From positions 2,736-8,619 of the forward strand of contig MTOL01000043.1 in the NCBI GenBank assembly GCA_002011685.1: a stretch of 5,884 bases of DNA, written 5' to 3'. This DNA is from Deferribacteres bacterium JdFR-76 (GTDB lineage: Bacteria; Zhuqueibacterota; JdFR-76). A program made the position numbers and the translations under genes. The notes under the pieces are model-generated. The model ran no database searches and had not been told where the DNA came from. It worked only from the letters and a program-made list of their open reading frames with translations. Positions 1 through 5,526 of this stretch are shown piece after piece (the stretch's first letter is position 1; every line of letters starts with the position of its first letter).

Positions 1-63
1 CGACGATAAAATTTCCTTTCCCTTTTCGGAAGACAGGACAGACTAGGCTGAGGAGTGTAAAGC

Positions 64-85
64 AAAAAACGATCGGACCGATTCG
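64..85 (-). terminator. Probable Rho-independent terminator after the hydrolase gene
   Basis: The minus strand reads CGAATCGG/TCCGATCG followed at once by six T residues. It folds as a 6-bp stem (CG plus ATCG, with one bulged A) and a GTC loop. It starts 22 nt after the hydrolase stop, the expected place for the end of this gene group. A second small hairpin (ATTGA/TCAAT at 89-102) lies between the stop and it. The short stem with a bulge lowers confidence. Confidence 0.55.
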
Positions 86-107
86 ACGATTGAAACGTCA
101 ATTCACC

Positions 108-974
108 CTATCCCGGAAGGTGTTTTCTCAGAAATGTGTCCACCCTTTGCCAGAATTCTGGATCGGTATGGCAGTCCGAATGCCCCTTTCCCGGTAAAAT
201 CCAGAGCTCTGTCCGATCCGGATTAGCGGAACGGTACAGAATTTTGGCCTCTTCCAGTGGTACAACCCGGTCCTGATCCCCGTGAATTAAAAGAACAGCG
301 CCCTTTATGTTCCCAATGTGCCGCGCTGGTGCAATCTCTTCCAGCCTTGTCCCAAGCCGGAATTCAAAATAGCGGAACAGCAACCAGACCCACGGAAAGT
401 AGGGAACATGGTAAGTGCGGAAAGAATGCCGCATCACTGCAGCCGGATGGCTAAAGGCCCCCACTGTCACCACGGCTTTCAGGCCCGGGTTCTGGGCTGC
501 TGCATAAATAGATGCTGCTCCTCCAATGGATAATCCAATTACCCCAACCCGTGTGAGGTCCACCTCTTTTCTGGTTTCCAGATACTTATATGCCGCCAGG
601 ATATCCTCGGCAAACTTGGGCATGGAGGCAAAACGGTCTTTGTCGCTGCGGCCATGATGCCGCGCATCAAAAGCCAGCAGGTGATATCCCCGGGTATGCA
701 GCTCTTTAATGTAGGGCAAAACGCGCTCCACATTCCGGCTCCATCCATGAACAAGAATAAGGGTGGGACGGTTGCCATCCATTTCGCCCGGGATCCACCA
801 ACCATAAAGCTGTTTCCCATTCCTTGTGGGAAAACGGATTTCCTGAAATGCAATCCCCTCTGATGATGGATCACGCCGGTGAGGAACCTTTTTGTTGCGT
901 GATAAGAGGGAAAGAACAGCCACTGGTCCAAATAGAACCCCGACAAACCCCAAAATCCACCAGATCCAGCCCAT
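108..974 (-). CDS. Membrane-anchored alpha/beta hydrolase
   Basis: A serine hydrolase of 288 residues with one N-terminal membrane segment. Residues 3-25 are hydrophobic with no charge before them, followed by RNKKVPHRR; by the positive-inside rule this favours the N-terminus outside and the catalytic domain on the cytoplasmic face. The fold is clear: oxyanion-hole HGW (76-78), AFDARHHGRS (101-110), nucleophile elbow GLSIGG (147-152) with Ser149, HGDQDRVVP (231-239) with the acid Asp235, and GKGHSD (262-267) with His265. A variable lid region with aromatic residues (YHVPYFPWVWLLFRYFEF, about 188-205) suggests a hydrophobic substrate. It resembles the BAAT/FrsA/dienelactone-hydrolase-like group (such as YfhR-type hydrolases); the substrate, an ester, acyl-thioester or lipid, cannot be named. 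The ATG is preceded by AGGGG with 11 nt spacing. It is the last gene of the group and is followed by a terminator-like hairpin. Confidence 0.92.
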   Translation of the reverse strand: MGWIWWILGFVGVLFGPVAVLSLLSRNKKVPHRRDPSSEGIAFQEIRFPTRNGKQLYGWWIPGEMDGNRPTLILVHGWSRNVERVLPYIKELHTRGYHLLAFDARHHGRSDKDRFASMPKFAEDILAAYKYLETRKEVDLTRVGVIGLSIGGAASIYAAAQNPGLKAVVTVGAFSHPAAVMRHSFRTYHVPYFPWVWLLFRYFEFRLGTRLEEIAPARHIGNIKGAVLLIHGDQDRVVPLEEAKILYRSANPDRTELWILPGKGHSDCHTDPEFWQRVDTFLRKHLPG

Positions 975-1053
975 TCTTCTGAATACCCCTATCGGTCAAC
1001 TTTCCGTTCCGAATTTTGTTTTGGCGTACAGCATTTTCCGTATCATCCCGTGC

Positions 1054-1665
1054 TTAAAGGGAAAGGATCCATAATTTCAATGCGTCTCGGATTTGGTCTT
1101 CATATTTTGCCACCAGTGCCAGATTCTCCTGCGGCATCCGATCCAGTTCTTTGATTGCATCGATCCCCCCTTCTTTGGAACCAAACGTTTTGAGCAACAT
1201 ATTGAGCTGTTTCAGATTTTTTCCACCGAAAATGATCACCATCTGCCGCGTGATCCATCGGTATTTTTTGATGGAAAATCTGTGTTTCTTCAAAACCCGC
1301 GCCTGTATTTTTCGAATCTCGTACAGATTTGGCAGCAATTTGGTGCCCAGTTGCGGATCATTCCAGTCCAGTTGTTCTCCTCTGGATGCAAAGTAGGCCT
1401 GGATCTGCTCCCGAATCCGTTCACTAACTTCAAGGTAACGGGTCAAGTCCTCTTCTTTGATGGTACCGTCTTCGGGTGGTTGAAAAGTATCTTCTTTTAA
1501 AAGCTGAACGTATTCGGCTGGGCGGGCGTCAATTCCTCGGGTAATTTTTTTGGCAGCCCGGAAGATGTACCAAGATGCCGCCAGTCCCAAAACAAGAAAA
1601 ATAACAGCAAAAACTAAGCATCCGTACAGAAGGTGTTTTCGTGCTTTACCGGACCGATCTTCCAT
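1054..1665 (-). CDS. Single-pass membrane protein of unknown function
   Basis: I do not recognise a family. From the ATG at 1665 (AAAGG lies 5 nt upstream) the product has 203 residues; a GTG two codons earlier overlaps that site and is less likely. Residues 1-11 are basic (KARKH), 12-35 form one hydrophobic segment ending in ASWYIF, and another basic patch (RAAKKITRG) follows, so topology is ambiguous by charge. The remaining ~160 residues are hydrophilic and probably mostly helical, with charged stretches such as LEVSERIREQIQAYF and KKHRFSIKKYRW, and a C-terminal helix LALVAKYEDQIRDALKLWIL. There is no visible enzymatic motif. The LYGC at 13-16 is not a lipobox because it precedes, rather than follows, the hydrophobic core. 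It lies 52 nt after the RidA gene and 79 nt before the hydrolase gene, so it probably belongs to the same transcript. Confidence 0.8.
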   Translation of the reverse strand: MEDRSGKARKHLLYGCLVFAVIFLVLGLAASWYIFRAAKKITRGIDARPAEYVQLLKEDTFQPPEDGTIKEEDLTRYLEVSERIREQIQAYFASRGEQLDWNDPQLGTKLLPNLYEIRKIQARVLKKHRFSIKKYRWITRQMVIIFGGKNLKQLNMLLKTFGSKEGGIDAIKELDRMPQENLALVAKYEDQIRDALKLWILSL

Positions 1666-1717
1666 TTTCACCTTTCAGGGCACTCAAACTGTTTTTGCGG
1701 CGACAGCACCCGGCCCC

Positions 1718-2185
1718 CTATTTACGGGTTCTCACAGCGATCAAAGAGATTTCTATGTTTACATCTTTCGGTAGCCGGGCCACCTGGACCGTCTCACGAG
1801 CTGGAGGATTTTCTCCAAAATAGCTGCCGTAAATCTCGTTGAAAGTGCTGTACAGGTTTAAATCTTTCAGAAAAACGGTGGTTTTGACCACATCGCTCAA
1901 ATCCATTCCAGCCGCTTCCAGCACCGCTTTCAGGTTATTGAGCACCTGCTTTACTTCTGCCTCGAAGCTTTCCGTCACAAGCTTTCCCGTTGCAGGATCG
2001 ATGGCAATCTGCCCAGAGCAATATAGGGTATTACCCACCAGCACAGCCTGACTGTATGGCCCGATAGCCTTTGGCGCCTTTTCCGAAACTATGATTTGCT
2101 TCAGGGGAAGCTCTTCTTCCACCTCTGTGCAGGCACTAAGAAAAAGCATCCCCGAAAGGAAGAAAAAGATCCATCGGGTGTGCAT
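1718..2185 (-). CDS. RidA-family protein with a lipoprotein signal peptide
   Basis: RidA (YjgF/YER057c/UK114) proteins hydrolyse reactive enamine/imine intermediates such as 2-aminoacrylate to ketoacids and ammonia. The domain spans about residues 28-155 with the family motifs IGPYSQA (41-47), GQIAIDPATGKL (58-69), DVVKTTVFLKD (98-108), the NEIYGSYF segment (116-123) and PARETVQVARLP (128-139). Arg130, the residue that binds the substrate carboxylate, is present, as is the late Glu145, so it may be active. Unusually, the domain is preceded by HTRWIFFFLSGMLFLSAC: a basic n-region, hydrophobic core and perfect lipobox LSAC with Cys19. RidA is normally a cytosolic protein of about 130 residues with no signal, so this form is predicted to be exported and lipid-anchored. 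The start is firm: GGGGAGGG lies 7 nt before the ATG. It follows the SDR gene by 21 nt. Confidence 0.92.
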   Translation of the reverse strand: MHTRWIFFFLSGMLFLSACTEVEEELPLKQIIVSEKAPKAIGPYSQAVLVGNTLYCSGQIAIDPATGKLVTESFEAEVKQVLNNLKAVLEAAGMDLSDVVKTTVFLKDLNLYSTFNEIYGSYFGENPPARETVQVARLPKDVNIEISLIAVRTRK

Positions 2186-2206
2186 GGTTTTCCCTCCCCA
2201 CTTATT

Positions 2207-2959
2207 TTAGCCGCAGAGAACACTGCCACCATTAACATTTATGATCTCACCGCAAATATATGTAGAAAGATCCGATGCAATAAACAGGATGGCCCCTGCA
2301 ATCTCTTCCGGTTCCCCTGCCCGTTTCATCGGAATCGTCCGCAGGATGGTTTCCCTCTCTTTAACCAGAGCCTCGGCCGACATATCTGTGTTGACCCATC
2401 CCGGTGCCACGCAATTTACAAGAATACCATGATCGACCAGTTCCGGGGCCAGCGATTTGGTAAAGGCGATGATAGCGCCCTTTGTAGCGGCATAATGAGA
2501 ATGAAATGCTTCCCCTCGCTGCCCTGCGGTAGATGAAATGTGGATGATCCGCCCGCTTTTCTGCTTCATCATGATGGGCACCACGAGACGGGTAAAATTG
2601 TACACGCCCGTCAGGTTGATGTCGATGGTTTTCTTCCATTCTTCGGGCGCCATTTCGTGGATCGCCGCATATTCCCAAATTCCAGCATTGTTGACCAGCA
2701 CGTCAATGCGGCCGAAGGCTTTTACCACCTCGTCCACATTGCGCTTTGCATCTTCAAACGAGGCCACATTTCCCTGGACCGCAATCCCCATTCGTCCGAG
2801 CTTTTCGATTTCCTGGATAACCTCCTGGGCTTTCTCACGGTTTCGGTGATAGTTAATCGCCACGTCCGCTCCGGCTCTGGCGAACAGAATAGCGGCTGCC
2901 CTGCCGATCCCTCGGGACCCACCTGTGATCAGAACTTTTTTGCCGTCCAGATGGATCAT
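2207..2959 (-). CDS. SDR-family NAD(P)-dependent oxidoreductase, FabG-like
   Basis: This is a classical short-chain dehydrogenase/reductase of 250 residues, the standard length. The Rossmann cofactor motif TGGSRGIG is at 12-19; the NYHRN segment after the second beta strand, with a basic residue, suggests NADP(H). NNAG is at 90-93. The catalytic tetrad is complete: Asn115 (DINLTG), Ser143 (HISSTAG), Tyr156 and Lys160 (YAATK). APGWVNTDM (185-193) and the terminal NVNGG are typical of 3-oxoacyl-ACP reductase (FabG) relatives. The substrate cannot be read from sequence: with no acyl carrier protein or other fatty-acid gene adjacent, it may be a 3-oxoacyl reductase paralogue or an alcohol or sugar dehydrogenase, so I give no symbol. 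It leads the downstream gene group, 21 nt ahead of the RidA gene, and probably has its own promoter after the gap following dapF. Confidence 0.93.
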   Translation of the reverse strand: MIHLDGKKVLITGGSRGIGRAAAILFARAGADVAINYHRNREKAQEVIQEIEKLGRMGIAVQGNVASFEDAKRNVDEVVKAFGRIDVLVNNAGIWEYAAIHEMAPEEWKKTIDINLTGVYNFTRLVVPIMMKQKSGRIIHISSTAGQRGEAFHSHYAATKGAIIAFTKSLAPELVDHGILVNCVAPGWVNTDMSAEALVKERETILRTIPMKRAGEPEEIAGAILFIASDLSTYICGEIINVNGGSVLCG

Positions 2960-2968
2960 TTCATACAC

Positions 2969-2974
2969 CCTCCC
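2969..2974 (-). promoter_or_regulatory. Ribosome-binding site deciding the SDR start
   Basis: The minus strand reads GGGAGG, 9 nt before the ATG at 2959. The GTG at 2968 directly abuts this site with no spacer and so cannot use it, which sets the start at 2959 and removes three residues from the longest frame. Confidence 0.7.
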
Positions 2975-3022
2975 AGTTACCTCAAATGTCCCTTCGTGAA
3001 ATCCATTCTCCTTTCAGGAATG

Positions 3023-3055
3023 ATTGTAATCTAAAATTTTCCATTGTCTTTTCAA
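3023..3055 (-). promoter_or_regulatory. Putative sigma70-like promoter for the SDR-RidA group
   Basis: In the AT-rich stretch the minus strand offers two overlapping pairings. One is AAGACA (3050-3045), a 16-nt spacer and TACAAT (3028-3023, five of six to TATAAT). The other is TTGAAA (3055-3050, five of six to TTGACA), a 16-nt spacer and TAGATT (3033-3028). Either would give a leader of about 55-65 nt before the SDR start. The 286-nt gap after dapF makes a new promoter plausible, but AT-rich DNA gives such matches by chance. Confidence 0.4.
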
Positions 3056-3068
3056 GGAAAATTTCATT

Positions 3069-3092
3069 TCTCAGCAAAATGCGGTTCTGAGA
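3069..3092 (-). repeat. Inverted repeat, possible weak hairpin
   Basis: The minus strand has TCTCAG, a 12-nt loop, then CTGAGA: a perfect 6-bp stem that two further A-T pairs could extend past a bulged G. The following bases are AATGAAATTTTCC, so the T tract is late and short. It may be a poor terminator for the dapF transcript or chance; it lies just upstream of the putative SDR promoter. Confidence 0.3.
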
Positions 3093-3245
3093 GGAGAATC
3101 AGGGCCTTTTTTCTGCCCCACTGCGGCCGCTTTTCGATTACCCTTCCGAAGGAACACAGTGCCCTGTTTGTGCTTTTCCTCAGGAGGGCAGATTCAAAAG
3201 CGCGGTTTTGTTGATTGATGGATCGGTAAATGGATTCCCTTAAGA

Positions 3246-4085
3246 TTATGCCGTCCTTTTCAGTAAAATCCTCCCGGAATAAACCGGTACGACTGGCCCC
3301 CACAGCCAGAAACTTCCGGTACTGGTGTCAAAATCTACGGTGAGTTTTCCCCCCCGAGCCTGAATTTTTACCGGGAAGTCAAGGAGTCCTTTTCGCCATC
3401 CCAGGAATGCGGACGCAGCGGCTCCTGTTCCGCAAGAAAGAGTTTCAGCTTCCACGCCGCGTTCAAATGTGCGGATCTGCAGGTTCTGCCGATCTGACAC
3501 CTGGATGAAATTTACATTTGTGCCTGCTGGAAAATAGGCATGATGGGCCAGCACAGGCCCCAATTTTTCCACAGGAACAGTTCTTAAATTTTCCGCCTTC
3601 AGCACAAAATGCGGCACCCCTATTTTCACATGTCCAATTGGCGTCAACCCGGCCAAGTTTGTCCCCTGTAGCCCTTTCAATTTTTCTTTGATATCCTCCC
3701 AGATCTCAAGCGGCACATCCTGATCGTCCGACGGAGGCTGGAGGCGGACCCCCACTTCCGTTTTTTGGACCTGTCCCTCATGCTCCGCCTTCAGAGACTC
3801 AAAACGCGAATAACGGCCTGTCATTCCAATCTGGTGGGCAAAATGGAGGGCGGCACGGGCACCGTTTCCGCACATCTCTGCCTCATGACCATCTGCGTTG
3901 AAATAGCGCATGCGAAAATCACATCGCATGCTCTTCTGAATCAGGATCAGGCCATCCGCCCCAATGCCAGTGCGGCGCCGGCAAAGAGCAGCAATCCATC
4001 GGTGGTCTTCCACAGGAAAACTTTGATCCAGATCCTCGATCAGGATAAAATCGTTTCCTGTGGCCGAATATTTTACAAATTCCAT
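3246..4085 (-). CDS. dapF: Diaminopimelate epimerase
   Basis: DapF interconverts LL- and meso-diaminopimelate without a cofactor, the last epimerisation before lysine and the meso-DAP of peptidoglycan. The 279-residue product is the usual length and starts with the family's MxFxKxxxTGNDF (substrate-binding Asn11). The two catalytic cysteines are present: Cys72 in EMCGNGARA and Cys218 in ETLSCGTGAAA. FNADGHEAE (62-70) is the conserved NxDG loop but with His where Ser is usual. TNVNF (189-193) and ERGVEAETL (208-216) complete the active site; the latter has the one-residue-longer spelling I associate with Bacteroidota/Chlorobi-type enzymes. I chose the ATG at 4085 because homologues start here and a GAGGAG lies upstream. 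The frame stays open for 50 more codons into nadD, but that extension has no family counterpart. It is the last gene of the bamD-nadD-dapF group, followed by a 286-nt gap. Confidence 0.96.
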   Translation of the reverse strand: MEFVKYSATGNDFILIEDLDQSFPVEDHRWIAALCRRRTGIGADGLILIQKSMRCDFRMRYFNADGHEAEMCGNGARAALHFAHQIGMTGRYSRFESLKAEHEGQVQKTEVGVRLQPPSDDQDVPLEIWEDIKEKLKGLQGTNLAGLTPIGHVKIGVPHFVLKAENLRTVPVEKLGPVLAHHAYFPAGTNVNFIQVSDRQNLQIRTFERGVEAETLSCGTGAAASAFLGWRKGLLDFPVKIQARGGKLTVDFDTSTGSFWLWGPVVPVYSGRILLKRTA

Positions 4086-4097
4086 GGTGTGTTTCTG

Positions 4098-4104
4098 CTC
4101 CTCA
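4098..4104 (-). promoter_or_regulatory. dapF ribosome-binding site overlapping the nadD stop codon
   Basis: The minus strand reads TGAGGAG: the nadD TGA stop is continuous with a strong GAGGAG Shine-Dalgarno, 12 nt before the dapF ATG at 4085. This supports the short dapF start and suggests that nadD and dapF are translationally coupled. An alternative in-frame ATG at 4130 has a weaker AAGGGA only 4 nt away and would overlap nadD. Confidence 0.6.
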
Positions 4105-4710
4105 ACAATCTGGCCCTTTTTGCCACCCATAAAGTCCCTTTTCGGTAATATACCTCCACGCAGGCTCCGGAACGAGATACCGGACCGAAATTCCCTGACG
4201 GATCCGCTGGCGGATGGTTGTGGCTGAAAAGGCAAATTCCGGTGTATTGAGCAGGATGGCCCGACTCCGGAATGGTTCTGCAGCCTGATCTGCCGGGAAT
4301 CCCGGCCGCGGATAGACCACCAGCTGGCAAGAAGTTAGAATCTCTTCCGGACGGTGCCAGGCGGGCAAATCCAGAAGGCTGTCCGATCCGATGATCCAGT
4401 ATAGCGGTCTGGCTCCGGGAAACCGCTCGCGAAACCAGCGCAGTGTCTCCACTGTGTAAGATTTTCCCTTCTTTTGAATCTCATATTCTAAGCAGTCAAA
4501 GCGGGCATCGTGCGCTATGCTTCGTTTTACCATTTCCAGACGGTGTACGGCCGGTGTAATGGGCTGACCTGTCTTATGTGGCGGATTACCAGCCGGAACA
4601 AAATAAAGTTTTTGGAGAGATAGTTCATTAAAAACCCATTCGGCAATGATAAGGTGACCGATGTGGATGGGATCAAAAGTGCCGCCGAAAAGTGCAACGG
4701 GATGTGCCAT
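4102..4710 (-). CDS. nadD: Nicotinate-nucleotide adenylyltransferase
   Basis: NadD transfers AMP from ATP to nicotinate mononucleotide, giving deamido-NAD; this is the penultimate step of NAD synthesis, in the cytoplasm. The 202-residue product is full length for the family. The nucleotidyltransferase signature GGTFDPIHIGH (residues 9-19) contains the T/HxGH ATP-binding motif. NPPHK (42-46) is the typical NadD phosphate-binding loop, and WIIGSDSLLDLPAWHRPEEI (105-124) is the highly conserved central segment that binds the nicotinate nucleotide. FSATTIRQRI (161-170) is the C-terminal SxxTxxR-type ATP motif, with Ala in place of the more common Ser in the ISSTxIR form. No clear Shine-Dalgarno precedes the ATG; the bamD stop is only 19 nt upstream, so translation may be coupled to bamD. 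Its TGA stop is part of the dapF ribosome-binding site. Confidence 0.96.
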   Translation of the reverse strand: MAHPVALFGGTFDPIHIGHLIIAEWVFNELSLQKLYFVPAGNPPHKTGQPITPAVHRLEMVKRSIAHDARFDCLEYEIQKKGKSYTVETLRWFRERFPGARPLYWIIGSDSLLDLPAWHRPEEILTSCQLVVYPRPGFPADQAAEPFRSRAILLNTPEFAFSATTIRQRIRQGISVRYLVPEPAWRYITEKGLYGWQKGPDC

Positions 4711-4729
4711 GAGCAGCAGCCAGCTTGGC

Positions 4730-5500
4730 CTATCCGGTCATCTGCTTCAGATTCTCCCGTGCCTGTTTCAGATATTTTCTTACAGCCGGGAGAAACGAAC
4801 TTTTGGGATATTTCTGGAGAAATATTTCAAAAACCTTTTCCGCCTCACTGAATTTTTTCAGTTTCAAAAGGCTTTCCCCTTTTCGGAATAGAGCCTCCTC
4901 CGCATAGGGACTGTCGTAATAGTTATTCAGCACTTCATCATAATAGATAATCGCCGACTGGTAAAACTGGAGCTTTCGATAGAGCTCAGCGTTTTTGAAT
5001 TCCTTTTTCGCCAGCTTGTTTCGCAATTCCCGCAGCCGCTTTTCCGCCTCCGATTTAAGGGGACTATTGGGAAAATCTTCCAGAAATTGTTGAAATTTTT
5101 CAATCGCCATCCGCGTATATTTCTGATCCAGTGCATAATGCGGCGATAACTTATAGTAACACAGTGCTACCTTGTATTCGGCATCGTCCACAAATTCACT
5201 CTGCGGGTAATTGCGCACCAGCTTTTCGTACTCCGCTGCCGCGAGGATATACTCTTTCAACCCAAAATGGGATTCTGCCAGATAGTATTGAGCTTCATCG
5301 GCAATGGGTGTCCCCGGATAGTTGAGAGCCAAAATCGTAAACTGGGTTTTCGCGTCGTAATAGTCCCCTTTTTCCAGCAACTTTTTGGCAACTTTTAGCC
5401 GTTCTTCCGGTGTCATATTCGGTCGGATCCGGCTGGAAGAACAGGACCAGACCGTAACCAGGCTTATCAAAATCAGGAATCGGACCGCAAACGTTTTCAT
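4730..5500 (-). CDS. bamD: Outer membrane protein assembly factor BamD (TPR lipoprotein)
   Basis: BamD is the essential lipoprotein of the BAM complex that helps BamA fold beta-barrels into the outer membrane; it acts on the periplasmic face of that membrane. With the ATG at 5500 the protein has 256 residues, close to the usual 240-280. Residues 1-20 form a lipoprotein signal peptide (KTFAVRF, a hydrophobic core, then VWSC with Cys20 as the lipidated residue; Ser at +2 fits outer-membrane sorting). The rest is helical TPR repeats with recurring DAxxxY/YPxSxxxxxA patterns at about residues 35-100, 105-160 and 175-245. The segment with LDQKYTRMAIEKFQQFLEDFPNS followed by A-KRL-LR-LA-E and AELY matches the BamD family middle region. 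A longer TTG start at 5518 is possible, but it overlaps the TTGAGG ribosome-binding site and would put extra residues ahead of a normal signal peptide. It sits 19 nt before nadD. A generic YbgF/CpoB-like TPR lipoprotein is less likely. Confidence 0.9.
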   Translation of the reverse strand: MKTFAVRFLILISLVTVWSCSSSRIRPNMTPEERLKVAKKLLEKGDYYDAKTQFTILALNYPGTPIADEAQYYLAESHFGLKEYILAAAEYEKLVRNYPQSEFVDDAEYKVALCYYKLSPHYALDQKYTRMAIEKFQQFLEDFPNSPLKSEAEKRLRELRNKLAKKEFKNAELYRKLQFYQSAIIYYDEVLNNYYDSPYAEEALFRKGESLLKLKKFSEAEKVFEIFLQKYPKSSFLPAVRKYLKQARENLKQMTG

Positions 5501-5512
5501 CCTTTTTGCTCG

Positions 5513-5518
5513 CCTCAA
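5513..5518 (-). promoter_or_regulatory. Ribosome-binding site deciding the bamD start
   Basis: The minus strand reads TTGAGG, 12 nt before the ATG at 5500. A TTG start at 5518 would lie inside this site, which favours the ATG. The spacing is somewhat long but equals that seen before dapF. A second AGG lies directly against the ATG and is too close to serve. Confidence 0.5.
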
Positions 5519-5526
5519 TCTAATCG

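Larger units (their letters stand above)
2960..3245. other. Intergenic region between the dapF group and the SDR group, no convincing gene
   Basis: This is the longest gene-free stretch in the window. Directly after dapF it shows an inverted repeat TGCCCT/AGGGCA (3160-3165 and 3185-3190), a NotI-type palindrome GCGGCCGC (3123-3130), and a second inverted repeat at 3069-3092. Neither hairpin has an immediate T run, so no classical terminator for dapF is seen. The part from about 3065 to 3020 is AT-rich and holds promoter-like hexamers. A 79-codon minus-strand frame (3064-3303, GTG start) crosses it but begins inside dapF and resembles no family I know. A 9-codon frame M-D-F-T-K-G-H-L-R (3006-2977) sits in the SDR leader. 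Confidence 0.6.

Noticed and set aside
71..80. Recurring GGACCGAT/GTCCGATCC-like strings (near 71, 208, 1651, 4380, 5480) as a dispersed repeat
   Set aside because: The matches are only 8-10 nt, have differing flanks and mostly fall inside coding regions; chance and codon usage explain them.
539..946. 135-codon minus-strand frame inside the hydrolase gene
   Set aside because: It lies wholly within the hydrolase coding region in another frame, and the hydrolase has a full set of catalytic motifs.
1093..1500. 135-codon plus-strand frame opposite the unknown membrane protein
   Set aside because: It is antisense to a frame that has a ribosome-binding site, a proper membrane segment and operon placement; the plus-strand product looks like a Phe-rich complement of Lys/Glu codons.
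1618..1629. LYGC in the unknown membrane protein as a lipobox
   Set aside because: The hydrophobic core follows this cysteine instead of preceding it, so it cannot be a lipoprotein cleavage site.
2540..3034. 164-codon plus-strand frame opposite the SDR gene
   Set aside because: It is an antisense shadow of a gene with an intact SDR catalytic tetrad.
3123..3130. GCGGCCGC palindrome as an operator
   Set aside because: It is a single 8-bp palindrome in GC-rich context with no second copy in the window and no regulator gene nearby.
3064..3303. 79-codon minus-strand frame after dapF
   Set aside because: It begins with GTG inside dapF, has no ribosome-binding site that I can see, and its composition (a scatter of R, S, N with no hydrophobic core or motif) looks like translated non-coding DNA.
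4086..4235. N-terminal 50-codon extension of dapF overlapping nadD
   Set aside because: DapF homologues start at the MEFVKYSATGNDF region, a GAGGAG lies 12 nt before that ATG, and the extension is the out-of-frame shadow of the nadD 3' end.
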